From assembly GCF_029852145.1 (NCBI RefSeq), contig NC_079975.1, forward strand, positions 5,084,001 to 5,148,000: 64,000 bases of DNA, read 5' to 3'. Both the position numbers and the translations under genes were made by a program. The notes below the pieces were generated by a model that was not told the DNA's origin, did no database searches, and saw only the letters and a program-made list of their open reading frames with translations. Below, in pieces: positions 1 to 12,400 of this stretch (its first letter is position 1; every line of letters starts with the position of its first letter). Source of the DNA: Microplitis mediator (lineage: Eukaryota; Arthropoda; Insecta; Hymenoptera; Braconidae).

Positions 1-462
1 GCAAAATACGTTCAGAAAAAAACGGATTTTGAACTATTTATGACCATTTTTCGTTTTAGCATATCTTAAGGGGTAACGGTAACCGATTTTCAATTCAATT
101 TAATTTACGGACAAACATTAGAAACCTAAAATAGAGAGTCTTTAGCGTTTTTTAAAGCCTTAACAAAGAGCTAGAAATTTCGTATTTTCAAAAATTCTAA
201 TTCGTCTCCGAGAAAAATTGTTTTAAAATTCTCATTTACTCTACGAGTGCAACAAAGACAGTCCCGTTTATTTTTCTGAGTGTGAGAAAGAGGTCCGGTA
301 CCGTATCCCCTTAATAATATTAGGGCATTTATTGATTTTTCCCTTGAATTTTCAAAAGTTTAAAAGACGTTCAAAAAAAGTTCGTCCTTGAGTCACGTTT
401 TAAAGTTTAGAATAGTCAACACTTTTTGACCTTTTTTTAATAATTTTTTTTACACGGGTAGC
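1..462. repeat. Dispersed AT-rich repeat, truncated by window edge
   Basis: No coding potential seen. The first ~55 bases are the reverse complement of 34178-34231, and 350-460 match 34300-34402 in direct orientation, including a shared stretch around 'AGTTTAGAATAGTCAACAC'. This is therefore a dispersed element with inverted internal parts, and a second copy lies inside a pannier intron. The left end is not in the window. Confidence 0.55.
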
Positions 463-575
463 ATAGACTAAATTTTTCTTACTCTCTCTTAATTATACAC
501 TTGTATAATAGTTATATACGAGAAATTTGCAGGCACTACGTGACTGCCCAAATATCACAACTAAATTTGTAAAAT

Positions 576-792
576 ACTCAGAAAAAAAGGATTTTTTTAA
601 CAAACAAAAATTTTCTTGGGGCGAGAAAAGATTTTTTTGGGCAAGAAATAATTTCTTGCGCCAAGGAATTTTTTCTAGTTTTAAATAAATTTTAGTTTTC
701 AATTCACAATGCAAAAAATTTCTTGGGGTAAATAAAAATTTTCTTTGGGCGAGTAAAGATTTTTTGCGTTAATGAATCCTTTTTTTTCTGTA
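576..792. mobile_element. Palindromic MITE, 'TTCTTGG..CCAAGAA' family
   Basis: It starts with CTCAGAAAAAAAGGAT and ends with TTTTTTTCTG, with internal 'TTTCTTGGGGCGAG' and 'CAAGAAAT' motifs in both orientations. Same family as 6742-6806, 8579-8800, 35757-35960 and about 62300-62463. Non-autonomous, no ORF. Confidence 0.6.
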
Positions 793-1077
793 TACGCACT
801 TTCGGCTTTGAGAAGCTTCCTAAAATCAAAAGAGAGTATGAAAATATGTCGTTTTGGAATTGGGAACGCGATATAAATAATATAGCTATATATTTAGAGA
901 CATTCAGTCATATTTAGTGACAAAATAATTAAAATATTAATTTGTTTAAAGAAAAATGAACACGATCGTCTTTTTTCCCGCGTAATTTAAATGTAATTTG
1001 AATAGTATAGATAAATTGACTTATCTCAATACTTGGGAAGAAAATTTGAATAATTCGATTATAAATTTTTATTTCAG

Positions 1078-1448
1078 GTGTAAAAAATCCAAATGATTTA
1101 TCGTATTCATTAAATTTATTGGTACTATTGCTACCAGTAGAGCATCGGTGTACATTAAAAGCGTTATTAAAATTTTTAAAATTAGTCATTGATAATAAAA
1201 GTTCAAATAAAATGTCAATACACAATGTGTCGATGATTGTCGCGCCGTCATTATTTCCGCCACGATATATTTATCCTCGTGATCGTACGGATCTAAGCGC
1301 TCAAGTAAATATGGCTGCTGTTTGTTGTCAATTAACAGAAGCGCTTCTTATTAATATTGATAAATTATGTAATGTACCGAGTAATTTATTGAAACAACTG
1401 AGAAGACAATCCGAAGAAGACAGGTATCGTAAATATAAAAAAAAATAG
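1078..1448 (+). CDS. RhoGAP domain protein, 3' terminal exon (conundrum/ARHGAP18-like)
   Basis: This is the C-terminal part of a Rho GTPase-activating domain, which speeds GTP hydrolysis on Rho-family GTPases. The acceptor is TTTATTTCAG at 1068-1077. The exon enters in phase 1 and reads in frame to TAG at 1446-1448. Visible motifs are LLPVEHRCTLKALLKFL, VIDNKSSNKMSIHNVSMIVAP and SLF, matching the last helices of RhoGAP folds; the N-K-M-x-x-x-N-V-x-M-x-x-A-P signature is typical. The wording fits the ARHGAP18/28/40 group (Drosophila conundrum), from family knowledge. Upstream exons with the arginine finger lie left of the window. A possible donor (AG|GTATCG near 1423) could skip the last residues, but the short basic tail is like that of family members that end soon after the domain. 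The next gene lies on the opposite strand, so the two converge. Confidence 0.75.
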
Positions 1449-2754
1449 TTTATTTTATTCTATTTTATTTTATTGGTGCTCGCCTGAGTAAGATATGATT
1501 TTATTATTAGTTTTAATACAACCCAATTTCTCGTTTAATTGTTTTAATTTTTTTTTTTTTATAATTAGCAGATTAATTGATTTTAATTGCAGTTACAGTA
1601 AAATATGTACTTAAAATTTTTCGTGGTTTTTTTTTATTTTTTAAATTTTGGGTGACGTCTCCGATTGCTGGTAAAGCGGAAGTGGAACAAAATCTTTGGT
1701 ACAAAAACCATCAGCTTTTAAAAATCGAATTTTAAAAATAAAAAATTTTTTAAAATAATAAATAAAAATTTATATTTCATAAATTTTATAACAAAAAATT
1801 TAAGCTCAATACAATAATTAAAAATCAAAATTTTATATTTTTATACTTACAATTATAATTATAAATAATAATAATTACTGCCTTGAAAATGAATAATAAA
1901 AAAATTTAATTTTACTTTTTAAAGTAAAAATATTAATTGATAAGAAAATAAAAACGACATCAGTGCAATTAATAAATTTTTCAAATTAAAAATTTTTATT
2001 ATTTTATGGGTGCTAAAAAAAAGTTATTTATTAATTAATATTTAAAGTTTTAATTCCGTTTTCTATTTAAACAAATGTTTAATTAATTAATTAATACATT
2101 AATTAAAAAAAAAAATATTCCACAAGTGGCATTTTTAATACTTACATATAATATTAACAGTTAATAAAAATACAAACAATAGAAAATGTCTGCGGTTTTT
2201 AAAATTAACGTTAAGGGTCAGAGTTTATTTAATAACTAATAAGTGGCTGATTAGTTAATTAATAAGTTAGTTTATTAGATTAATATTTAATTAATAATTT
2301 TATTAGTATGTAGTTATTGTATTTGTTTACAAAACATAAAACGCCATTTATAAATTTTCTAAGGCATTTTAATAATGTGTCATTTGATGTTTTTTTTTTT
2401 TTGTAATATGACATGCCATACTACAATAATAAGAAATAAATTGTAAATATTGCATTAAAATTATTTAAATAAAGTGCCAAAGAAAAATAACAATACAAAT
2501 ATAGGTTATAGTTTATTTAATTTAACCCTTTCCCGCTTGACCTTAAATCCCTACTCTCAATTTGAATCGTCTGTCTTTGTCTTTAAGTGAGAGAACGCGA
2601 GTCTATTTAGTAGAGAAGGGGCAGAAAAAGTTGTAGAAGGCGCATGTATGCACTAGTACAATTCTACCGTTACTCATACAGCCTTACTAAGAATTGTAAT
2701 TGGTTTTATCCCCACACAGCTTACACCGAGACTCCAAACCGGGAAAGGGTTATC

Positions 2755-3042
2755 CCTGATTAAACAACTGAATTCGACTGAATTAAAAATTTCATATTCG
2801 TTTTAATTCAGTTTAATTCGGATTCAGAACCAGAAATTGGAGAATTATTTTCGAATTAATCAGAATTAAACCGACTAGAATTATTTAAATTCGTTTTAAT
2901 TTGGACAAATTCTGGTTTTACTGCCGAATTAGACAAAATTAATTTTTAACTTAGGTACCGAATTAACAGAATTTATCTGAATTAAATAGAATTAAAAATT
3001 TAATTCTGTTTAATTCGATCGAATTCAGTTGTTTAATCATGG
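2755..3042. mobile_element. MITE, TGATTAAACAACTGAATTCGA family
   Basis: The left end reads CCCTGATTAAACAACTGAAT and the right end is its near-perfect inverse (CAGTTGTTTAATCATGG). The interior is built of 'GAATTAAACAGAATT'-like words. A second, longer copy with the same termini is at 50123-50627. No ORF. Confidence 0.8.
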
Positions 3043-3123
3043 TAATTAAGTCCCTAAATTCATTTCATTCTATTAATATAATAGTAAACCCTACAGCTTT
3101 TACTGCCGCGACACGCCGAAATG

Positions 3124-3563
3124 ATTTATTTTTGTTTGAAATACTATGGTGCCATTTTTTTTCTTTTTCAGTATATATATGTATATTATAAGGCCTTGGG
3201 CATACCCGGCATACCCAATCGAGTCGAATTCATATACGAATCAAATTCACGCCTCAACTAAATCAAATTCAATTTTTGAAACCAGATCGAATTATTGGAT
3301 CGGCGACGGGACGAAAGACCTCACACTCCTTGTGTGAAAAATTCTTTCGGCAAACACTATGGTGTCATAGTAAAGCCGGACCTCGTTGGCCACTTGACGG
3401 GGATTGAAATAAAACATGGAAAAATTATGGCCATAGTAAAATTCGCAATAGTCACAGTAATTTGAGATAATTGCTGTCAATTTTGTTATGGCTATAGTAA
3501 TTTTTTCCGTGTGTTTATTTCAACTTCCGTCAGGTGGCCAACATGGTCCGGCTTTACTACGAT
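3124..3563. repeat. Palindromic repeat with 'ACTATGGTGTCATAGTAAAGCC' arms
   Basis: It contains 'ACTATGGTG', 'AAAGCCGGACC', 'GGCCATAGTAA' and the inverse 'GGTGGCCAACATGGTCCGG'. The same arrangement recurs at 63452-63722 and in part at 7136-7279. This copy carries extra sequence (3160-3350), perhaps a nested insertion. Non-coding. Confidence 0.6.
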
Positions 3564-3954
3564 TTTTCTCTTTAGATTTGAAAAAAAGTTACTCAGTTGT
3601 TATCAAATAGGAGTCGAACAAAATTAACTTAATGAATTTTAGTCTACGAAATTTGAAAATTCGAATTATAAAATTGACTTGAAGATTTTACTGAAATTTA
3701 TTTAACGATTTTCGTGTAACTCCTATTTGATTGATGACTAAAGTAAGTTTTTTTTTTTTCTAATCTATGTCTAGGCAAAATTGTAACTACGGTCTTTTTT
3801 TCAATTAATGTTTTAACTTTTTTTAGTTAATTACTAAAATTTTAATACAATTATGACAGTTTACGATATGAAAATTATTAATTAAATTTTTATAATTCAT
3901 TCATTTTTTCTTTATTTTCGTGACTATACAAGAAATTTTCAGATATTCTTAAAA

Positions 3955-4883
3955 TTATTTTTCTTGTTCATAATCATTCTCTGGGGTAGTGGTACCTTCA
4001 GTTGTCGAAGTTTGTGTACTTTTTTCTGATACATTTTCTTGATCGTTTGTTTTACTTGTAGAAGTTGAAGTAGAAGTGATTGGAGCCGAAGTTACTTCTC
4101 CAATTGCTGACGATTTACTTGGTAAATTACCTTTATCTTGAATAATCAAGTCATTGCGCGTTGTATTCATCGAGTATTCTGTGCACTTCAGCTTCTTTTT
4201 ACGTTCTAAAATAAAAATTATGATTTTTATTATTTGTGTTAATTTTTTATTTGCAAAAATAAAATTATTTACTTTGCAATTCGTTGACTATCAATTCGAA
4301 CTCGTTGTCTTCAAATAAAAATAAATTCATCCGACGGTCAAATCCAATTGTCGCGAGCGGTAATAAAACTTTTAAGTGTTCCCTTAATCCGATAATAATA
4401 ATATGATGGCCTATTGATTTGAAATGCATTAAAATATCTCTATAATGTGATCCGCGTTCTAAATCAATTACTGCAACTAAAAAACAAAATAATCATTGTA
4501 TAATTTTTTTTCAAATTTATTTTTGGTAAATTGAGGCAATAAAATTTATTTTTCCATGATAATTGATCAAATAGTCTGAAATTTTCAGGAAAGTTGACGG
4601 CCAAAAAACTTTCAATTGCCGCAAAAACCATTCAAATCGGTCAATCAGTTCAAAAGTTATAAGAAGTTTACACACACACACACACAGAAAAAACAGATAT
4701 CTTGAGTCAAGAAAATATTTTTGAAGACAAACGTTTTCGGAAACCAAGTCAAGATTTTCTTGAGCCAAGAGAATTTGTCTTTGTTGGAGAAGATTTCTAC
4801 TTTATCTGAGAAAATTTAGGTCTCCAAAAAAATTTTCTCGAATCAAGAATATTTACCTTCAGTCAAGAATTTTTTTTTTGTGT

Positions 4884-4940
<57 letters not shown>

Positions 4941-7900
4941 TACATACATACAAACACTCGGACATCATTCTGAAACTAGTCAGAAAAGTTTCCTAGGACC
5001 TCAAAACGTCGACATCTGATGAAAACTCGATTTTCGAAAATCAGAGTGAAAACAACAACTTCCCGAATTTTTAATTTTTCCGACATTCTGTAGAAAGTTC
5101 ATAGAAAATCAGGACTCGTTACAAAATGATAAAAATTATCCCCCAAGTAGAGGCAAAAATTTAAACTTTTACGTGTAGATCCGGTGAAAAATAGTATACA
5201 CACCTTTAAGGAAGGTAGGACTTCCCAGTCCACGTGTTTGCTATCCTCGCCTTCGGCTTAGATACACTATTATACACGTGATTTGAAATGTCCTACTGTC
5301 CTCCCTTGGTGTATAATATACTACCCTGGTCGAAGTTTTTCTGACTTTTCTCTGAATAACTCGGAAAAAGTCTTTAGAACTTTAGAACTGAGTTTTTCAG
5401 AGAAAATTCCGAAAAATGGAAAAATACCCCACCAGGGTATTTTTTCCCAGTGTAAAAAAATGATTTCTTTCAAAGTTAAGGTATTGCCTCAATCTACTCA
5501 TTACCTGATCCGATATATGAATATATATCCATACAGGTTATTAATTAATTTTTTTTTATTACTTATTGTTATTTTCTGTCCATTGTACATAGAAATTTCT
5601 TTATTAATCCTCGTAACATTTGCCATGACAGTTTTATTGTTCATCGTACTATTTTGTAAATGTTTTAACGCAGTTATCAACAAACAATTATTTATCTGCC
5701 GAAACGGTAGAAATGCCGGTGGATCAGTAATATATGTCGTCATTCCTGTTTTCAATTGATCTGAGGCTCTATCAACAAAAAAAGTCCCACAATTAAAATG
5801 CATTAATTCATACCCCAAAATTATGTTTTTTTATGAAAATGGAAGAAAATCATACGGGAAAGCTTTCAAAATATTCTGAGCAAATTTTAGAGCCATTAGT
5901 TTAATATTCGTCGAGGAATGATCCATTAGAAGGTAATAAGCTGAACTTGTTTGTATATCTTTGCTCAGTGAGCGTATCATGCGTTCGGTGTAATCGGACG
6001 CATTTAAACAAATGGGAAATTCCATTAAATTGTCACCGGCAAACCAGCCGTTTTTAAACGTACAGGTGATTTTATTTATTCCGGTTAATATCAAGCTTTT
6101 ATTGCACTGTAAAATACACTCTCGTCCGTTAATGACGTCCGTGCATTTCCACGTCCCATTGTTTATTGTCGGTGGAATATCACATGCTGCGATTGAGTAG
6201 AAAATTTAGATTACAAAGTACGGAAATAGAAAAAATACTAAATGACTTGTTTGTAAGAACTTACTCGTTTTGCAAACAAATGGTTGTTTACTGGTACAAT
6301 CTAGCCCGTAAAAATGTGATTTTACATGATCGGTACGATCTAAATTGAGGCAAGTTGATGATGATTGAGAAACAATCCCGTCGTCACCTTCAATACTCGT
6401 CCAAGGTGGAAAACCATTTTCGTCTTTGTCTTTAGGTATTTTTTTATTGGTAGCAACCCAAAACCACTCGTCAGTTTTTGAATTGTAATTACCACCAAGC
6501 CATACATGTGATAATTCGCGTGGATGATCACCCATTGCCTCAATTATCATATTTATTATATTTATATTATTTACGTTGGCCAATACGCTGCCTAAATTAT
6601 TGCAATGCTCCATACTTTCATTCCATGTTTTGTCAAATGGATAAATTATAAATGTATCATTGTCATAGGAAAATTTAATTGGATCATCCCACCAGTCATT
6701 TTCCTCTTCATCAGAATCTGTGGTAATTTTTTTTTTTAGTACACAGAAAAAAAAGATTTCTTGGTGCAAGAAATTTTTAAGCGCCAAGAAATCCTTTTTT
6801 TTGTGTAGATTTTCTATTTTTGAATACATCGAAATACGCGGTATGTTCGTTATTGGTGCATACATTGTTCGCAGATAAAGTCACGTTTGTGATCACATGA
6901 CATTTCAAGAAACGTTGAATTTTTTTCCATATGACGATCTAGAAGAAGACAGCCGCTATTTTTTTCAGGTCGTCCATATCTCCATGGAGGGTACCCACTT
7001 TCGTCGGTTAGTGAATTTAATATTGAGCCAGTTGATAACCAAATCCAACGGCCATTATTGAAGTATGCTCCGATCCATACACTTTCGAAATCTTTTCAAG
7101 AAAAGATAAATTTTCTATTAAAAAGATATCATATACACTGAGAAATTATTCTTGTTTTAAAATTTTACAATGGCCATATTGATGTTTGATAGATGTTAAT
7201 TTAATTTCCGTTAGGTGGCTAACATAGCCCGGCTTTACTATGACACCATAGCATTTCAAACAGGAATAATTTCTCCGTGTAGTTTTTAAATACTAGTTTC
7301 GTTATCTACCTATTGATTAGTATACAAAAATATTTTTTGAGAACAAGATATAAATAAATTATTAAATAAATTGATACGGGTCAAAAAAAAATTTTATATC
7401 TACGGAGACTGAAATTTTGTATTTTCGAACAAAAAGTTTTACTATGCGACATCTTGCGGTAATTCAGAAATTATTAATCGCGACACTATTATATCTAATG
7501 ATAAATAATTTTATAAAGTTACAAATTTTTAAAATTTGTTCATTATTTTTGATCTAAAATTAATGTAAAAAATTTTTATTGCTCACCTGGGCGAGTTTTA
7601 GTCATACTATTAATAAGAATATGTGTAACAATTAAATTTTTAACAACCGCTAATCTAAATCCCTGCGTTCTGCAATATATCGCAGCTTCTTGCCACGTTA
7701 CCTTGCCATGGTACAATGTGAATGTATTTCTATTTATTTGTATCCATTTTGATGGTATCGGAGTGTTCATATCACCGTCCTCTAAAAAATAAAAGCATCC
7801 GATTTTGACACCCACAATAATTAATTAAATTTTAGGAAAAAAACAAATAGAGACTTTTTTGACAAATAAATGGTCTTTGAAGTCGACAATCGAGATCGAC

Positions 7901-9133
7901 GAAATTAGGGTATTGATGAAGTTGGCGATCAATGGCAAGACATTCTTTGGTAGGTCGAATCGGTTCGCGACTCCAGGGCGGGAAATTTTCGACATTTGGT
8001 TCTATTGGCAGCACATTTTTCCACGGGCCTGTGTCTTTATCGATCCAGTACCACACGAAATCTATTCTCTTTGCGCCAACCCACGTATCTTCCATCTCTA
8101 AATTAAAAAAACAATTTTTTTTAGAAATATAACATTCCTTAATTTTTTTATTTCTAAATTTTTAAACCTATATTCGAATCAGCCAACAATCGTGCAATAG
8201 TAGTTGCCTTTTCCATAGTGTCAAGTATTGCCAATCTTGAATAATAACTTTTACATATCATTCGTGCTTCCTCCCAAGTAACTCGTTGTGAAAAAAATAA
8301 ATACTGTACACCATTTTCACGATAGTATTCAACAACTGGTTGTCGTTCTTCTTTACCTAAAGTACAAAATATTTATTTAAACTTCAAGATGTTGAGCTAG
8401 ATGATTTTTACTACATTTTTTCCTAGTTCAGAAAAAGTTGTTTTTTAATAATAATGACAAGTTTTTTGATTAAAATTTTTTTAAATAATTTTATTAGACG
8501 GTAACATAAAAAATTTTTTCCATCCAAAACCTGCTACTATCGACTTACTGTCTGGTTATTAATGTTCAGTATTAATGTACGCAGAAAAAACAGATTTCTT
8601 GGCGCAAAATTTTTACTCACCCCAAGAAAATTTTTACTTTCCCTAAGAAATATTTTGCATTATAAATTGAAAACGAAAATTTTCTTGAGACGAGAAAAAA
8701 TTTTCCCTTGAGAAAATATTTTTTCTAGTCATAAGAACTTTTTGTATTCAATGTATAGTGCAAATTTTTTTTTGCACCAAGAAATCTTTTTTTTCTGTGT
8801 TTTTCTATAAAAACCCTGGTGGAAATTTTTCGGAATTTTCTCTGAAAAACTCAGTTCTTAAGTTCTAAAGACTTTTTCAAAATTCTGAAGACTTTTTCAG
8901 AGAAAAGTCTGAAAAATTTCCACCAGGGAATGAATTTTTCAAAACTTACTTGTTCTTCTCTAATGATAATAATAAAAAAACTCATTAAAATTTCTTACAA
9001 ATAATCAATAAATAAATTACTTACAACTGTAATCGATATCCGGTTTCCATTCTAAATTTTCAGTTAATACTAATCCAGTATTAAAAATTACTATATTAAT
9101 TACTAATAATAATTTTTTAATATCAAAAAACAT
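3955..9133 (-). CDS. Secreted 3x C-type lectin / sushi / VWA-like protein, 10 exons
   Basis: Exons in transcript order: 9025-9133, 8168-8356, 7855-8097, 7587-7781, 6864-7091, 6265-6717, 5856-6186, 5563-5768, 4273-4476, 3955-4205. They join in frame to 802 residues. Start: MFFDIKKLLLVINIV, a signal peptide of about 24 residues. C-type lectin domains lie at about 37-180, 181-321 and 322-472. Each has a W-x-G or W-V-G core and the closing C...DC...PFxC pattern, but no EPN/QPD or WND sugar motifs, so Ca-dependent sugar binding is doubtful. A sushi/CCP domain at about 473-545 has six Cys as in selectins (WKC, REC, LQC, ITC, PIC). A VWA-like domain at about 546-719 has a modified MIDAS (LLMDHSST, with Thr for the last Ser) and the strand ITIIAVIDLERG. 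A Ser/Thr-rich tail follows. No C-terminal membrane segment is seen. The role, adhesion or immune recognition, is inferred. The 5856/5768 intron (87 nt) and the weak donor at 7855 are the least certain joins. Confidence 0.85.
4683..4935. repeat. MITE inserted in a (CA)n microsatellite
   Basis: CA repeats run up to 4683, are interrupted by CACAGAAAAAACAGAT ... TTTTTTTTTGTGTG (to about 4884), then continue as (CA)n to about 4935. The interior has 'TTGAGTCAAGAAAAT' words in both orientations. Related to 10021-10200. It sits in the intron before the ninth exon of the lectin gene. Confidence 0.65.
5324..5437. mobile_element. Short palindromic MITE, CCCTGGTGG family
   Basis: Termini are CCCTGGTCGAAGTTTTTC and the inverse ending CCACCAGGG. 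The interior is TTTCTCTGAA/TTCAGAGAAA in inverted arrangement. Other copies are 8814-8928 (best preserved) and about 32913-33010. Intronic. The surrounding 5160-5310 resembles 50637-50990. Confidence 0.7.
6742..6806. mobile_element. Minimal hairpin MITE in lectin-gene intron
   Basis: CACAGAAAAAAAAGATTTCT...AAATCCTTTTTTTTGTGT with central 'TTGGTGCAAGAAA' and its inverse. It is 65 bp and almost wholly palindromic. It sits in the 146-nt intron between exons 5 and 6, so it makes up nearly half of that intron. Confidence 0.65.
7136..7279. mobile_element. TA-flanked CACTGAGAAATTATTC MITE
   Basis: TA|CACTGAGAAATTATTCTTG ... GGAATAATTTCTCCGTG|TA. TA sits on both sides (7134-7135 and 7280-7281). The right half carries 'AGGTGGCTAACAT', 'CCGGCTTTACTATGACACCA', shared with 63452-63722. 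Intronic in the lectin gene. Confidence 0.7.
8579..8800. mobile_element. Palindromic MITE, 'TTCTTGGCGCAA' family
   Basis: CGCAGAAAAAACAGATTTCT at the left and AAATCTTTTTTTTCTGTGT at the right, with internal 'CCCCAAGAAAATTTT' and inverse words. Intron 1 of the lectin gene. Confidence 0.65.
8814..8928. mobile_element. Palindromic MITE, CCCTGGTGGAAATTTTTC family
   Basis: Almost perfect foldback: CCCTGGTGGAAATTTTTCGG at the left and GAAAAATTTCCACCAGGG at the right, with TTTCTCTGAA/TTCAGAGAAA inside. Copy of the 5324-5437 and 32913-33010 elements. Intron 1 of the lectin gene. Confidence 0.75.
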
Positions 9134-9464
9134 GTCGTCAGTGTTAATTAATGAAAAAGCATGACGTGAATAAATTAATTTCTCTGAATGCTTAATTTAA
9201 TTTAATGTTCATGTTGATGTTTGAATTTGATAGTGCAATTGTTGTTTAAAAATACATGATAAAAAAATTTTTTTCAATCGTTAAATCAGTTCAATTGATA
9301 GCAGATCAATAACATAGTTATGATTTATTATAAAACAAATAAACAAGTACATTAATATATTTTATTTTAAATATAATTATTATACAAACGTACTATGCAT
9401 TAAATAATACTTATTATTAATCAAATATTTAATTAATATTGAACATATTTGTTTGTAAATATTA

Positions 9465-12400
9465 TTATTGAATAGATGCGATCACTTTTTCGAGTGAAAC
9501 ATCGCCGATAATTGGAGTAAATAATGCTGCCGATAATTCTTTAGAGCAACAACCAAATAAAATAGGCAACGCGAACATAATTTCCGCTAATCGATAATTA
9601 TAATTTTCACGTTCTTGTAAATGATTTATTAACAATTGTAGTGATGAATTTTTCGCATTATTTATTATTTCGATCGATTCAATATTTTCTGGAAATAATA
9701 AAAAAAAAAAAATTAATAGTGAAAAATTTTAAATGGATTTTTATCAGACGAAAAATCATTAATTTGATTCAAGAAAAATTAATTTGAACTCGGATTTTTT
9801 TTTCTTAATTCAAGAAAAAATTCATCTCTTGCAATCAAGTCTCGACTCAATAATTTTTTTTTATTTAGAGAGTAATTATTTTTTTATGAGTTTCTCGATC
9901 AAGAAAAATAAATTTTTTTTACGTCTTGATTGAAGAATATGTCGTTTTAATTAATTTGTTTTGATTAAAGAATAATTTATTGAATTAAGAAAAAATAATA
10001 ATTCAAAAGTGTAATTTGTGCACAGAAAAAAAGTCATCTTGAGTCAAGAAAATATTCTTGGACAAACGTTTTCGGGAACGAAGTCAAGATTTTCTTGAGC
10101 CAAGAGAATTTGTGTTGATCACAGAAGATTTCTACTTTATTCGAGAAAATTGAGGTTTCAAAAAAATTTTCTTGATCCAAGTTAATTTATTATGTTTTTT
10201 CAAAATTAATTACCAGAACAGAGAGTAAAAGTTTCGAGACACGATAATTCAATTTGATCGAGCTGTAACTTAGCAATAGTTGATCGTGCTGATGATAAAT
10301 ATTTAATTAAATTTTTATTGGCCATAGAACTGGTAATATTGAGTGTCGTAAAATCAATCGGCCATGTTGATAAATGTAAAATAAATATAGCCGACCAATT
10401 ATTACGCAATATTATATTTTGTGATATTGGATTTATTTTAGAAAAATATTTGTGTCTACGGGCGTTGCGGATTGATGATAAAAATATTTCTGCTACTATT
10501 TCATACTGCATTGTTTCATCTAGACAAATAATTACTTTATTAGTAAACTGACCCATACGAAAAAAATATATATCCGGGCGCATATGAGACATATACGTCT
10601 CATAAATATCTCATTTATGCAATTTGCCCGGATGTATATTTTTTTCGTATGGGGAGTAATTTATTTAATGAAAAATTTTCATACCAGAAGTTATTACTCT
10701 TGGCAATGACTGACTTCGGTGGAATAACGGATTGATGTTGGGTGTAAAAGTAATTTCATGATATTTATTAGTGTCATTTATGCCAAATGATGAATTATTA
10801 TTATGTAAACTTATTATGTTAAAAGATTCTGTTGGTGTCCACGAAACTGAAGAACTTATTGATGGAATCCTGTCCCTAACTTTCGTTCGTGGACCTCTTT
10901 CTTCTTGTACAGCTTGAAATTAAAAAATTTTTAAATTAAGATAATTATTGCTTTTAGTTGAGAATTTTTAAAATTTATGAAAACTCTAGTCAATTTATAA
11001 AATTTCATATTTAAATGATTAGGTAAAGGTCTAAAAGTATAAAATTCCACCATTTGGTCTAGAAAAATATTTTTTTCCTCAATCGCTTCACTAAGAGAAA
11101 ATAAAATAAAAATTTTCGGATGATTCACTTCAACTGACCGGTCCCTTTTTGCCTGCCCCTCCTCTATATAATGGAGAATGGGGCAAATTGAGTAAAATGA
11201 ATTTCAAAAAGAGTTTCTTATCTTGCTAGAGTTTCTATCAGGCTAGTCTTTTGGAAGAACGCCAGCACATAAAAGTGAAGGAAAAAATTTTTTCCCCTCA
11301 GTACCGAGCCCTGAGTCTAGATTTTTTATAGGTTTTCTATACACTGAAATACATTTTTTTTTAAATTACCGTTATATTAACGGTAATCGTGGAACGAACA
11401 GCACGACCCAATCATTTGTTGGTAAGTGATATAATTTTTAAATTTTTTTCAACAAATTTTACCGTAGTCTACTGTAAGTTTTATTCGGTTTTCGGTAAAT
11501 TTTATGAAGTCTACCGCAAAATAAATAAATTTTTTCGTAATTTTTATTTCAAAAATGGCAATAAATAAAAGCGCCGCATTATGTCCCACGATTACAGTGA
11601 ATTTAACGGTAATTTTTAAAGAAAATTTATTTCCATGTAGGATTTTTTAGACAGCGATCCTGACCCAAATTGAGGCGTCTGTTGGATGTTTCGAGACCTC
11701 GGGAGTATCATACAAGTCTTCTGTATTTTTTTTGTTAAAAAGTGATGTCACATTTTTCCCCACTCTGCCCTATATACTCATATAACTTATTGTAATTATT
11801 GATCAGTATAAATTTACAAAATTTATACAAGGTCATGTTGTCGCGATCTTACCTAAATAATAAACATTTCTATTATTTATTTAAAAATTTTTTACCCCAT
11901 TGTGTTTAAATAAAAAGGTAAAAAGTAAAAGGTAGAGAGCGTTTTATCACTTATCTATATAAAATCTAGTTATGATTTTATTTGCATAGCAGCGATTTTG
12001 ACAAGTATGTTTGTGGTCGGTTGTCAATTATAAATGTTTACATATCGTCGTATGATCAAGCACGTGTCTGTCACGCGGCCACTTGTTTGTTCGTCATCAA
12101 GTCCAAGTTTTTCACACATCACACTAACTTCAGAATTTTTACCACCTATTTTTCTACTTATAGTCATAATAATAAAAGTAGAATTACCTGTAATATTCAT
12201 TTCTACGGCAAAACATTTTTTTAGTCTGCAATGTGGGCACCAATTTCTTCTTGCTTTATCTACTGCGCATGCTCCATTACCAGCTAAAATATTTTATCTA
12301 TGTAATTTAAATTATAGAAACTTAATGTATTTATTTTTTTAATTAATACCTATACAAGTATAAACAACTCCACGTCGAACAGACCGTTTAAAAAAACATG

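Larger units (their letters stand above)
1449..3954. other. Convergent intergenic region with two MITEs
   Basis: AT-rich spacer between the RhoGAP gene and the lectin gene, which face each other. Apart from the elements at 2755-3042 and 3124-3563 I see only low-complexity A/T runs. 2520-2750 is somewhat richer in GC but has no convincing ORF. Confidence 0.6.
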
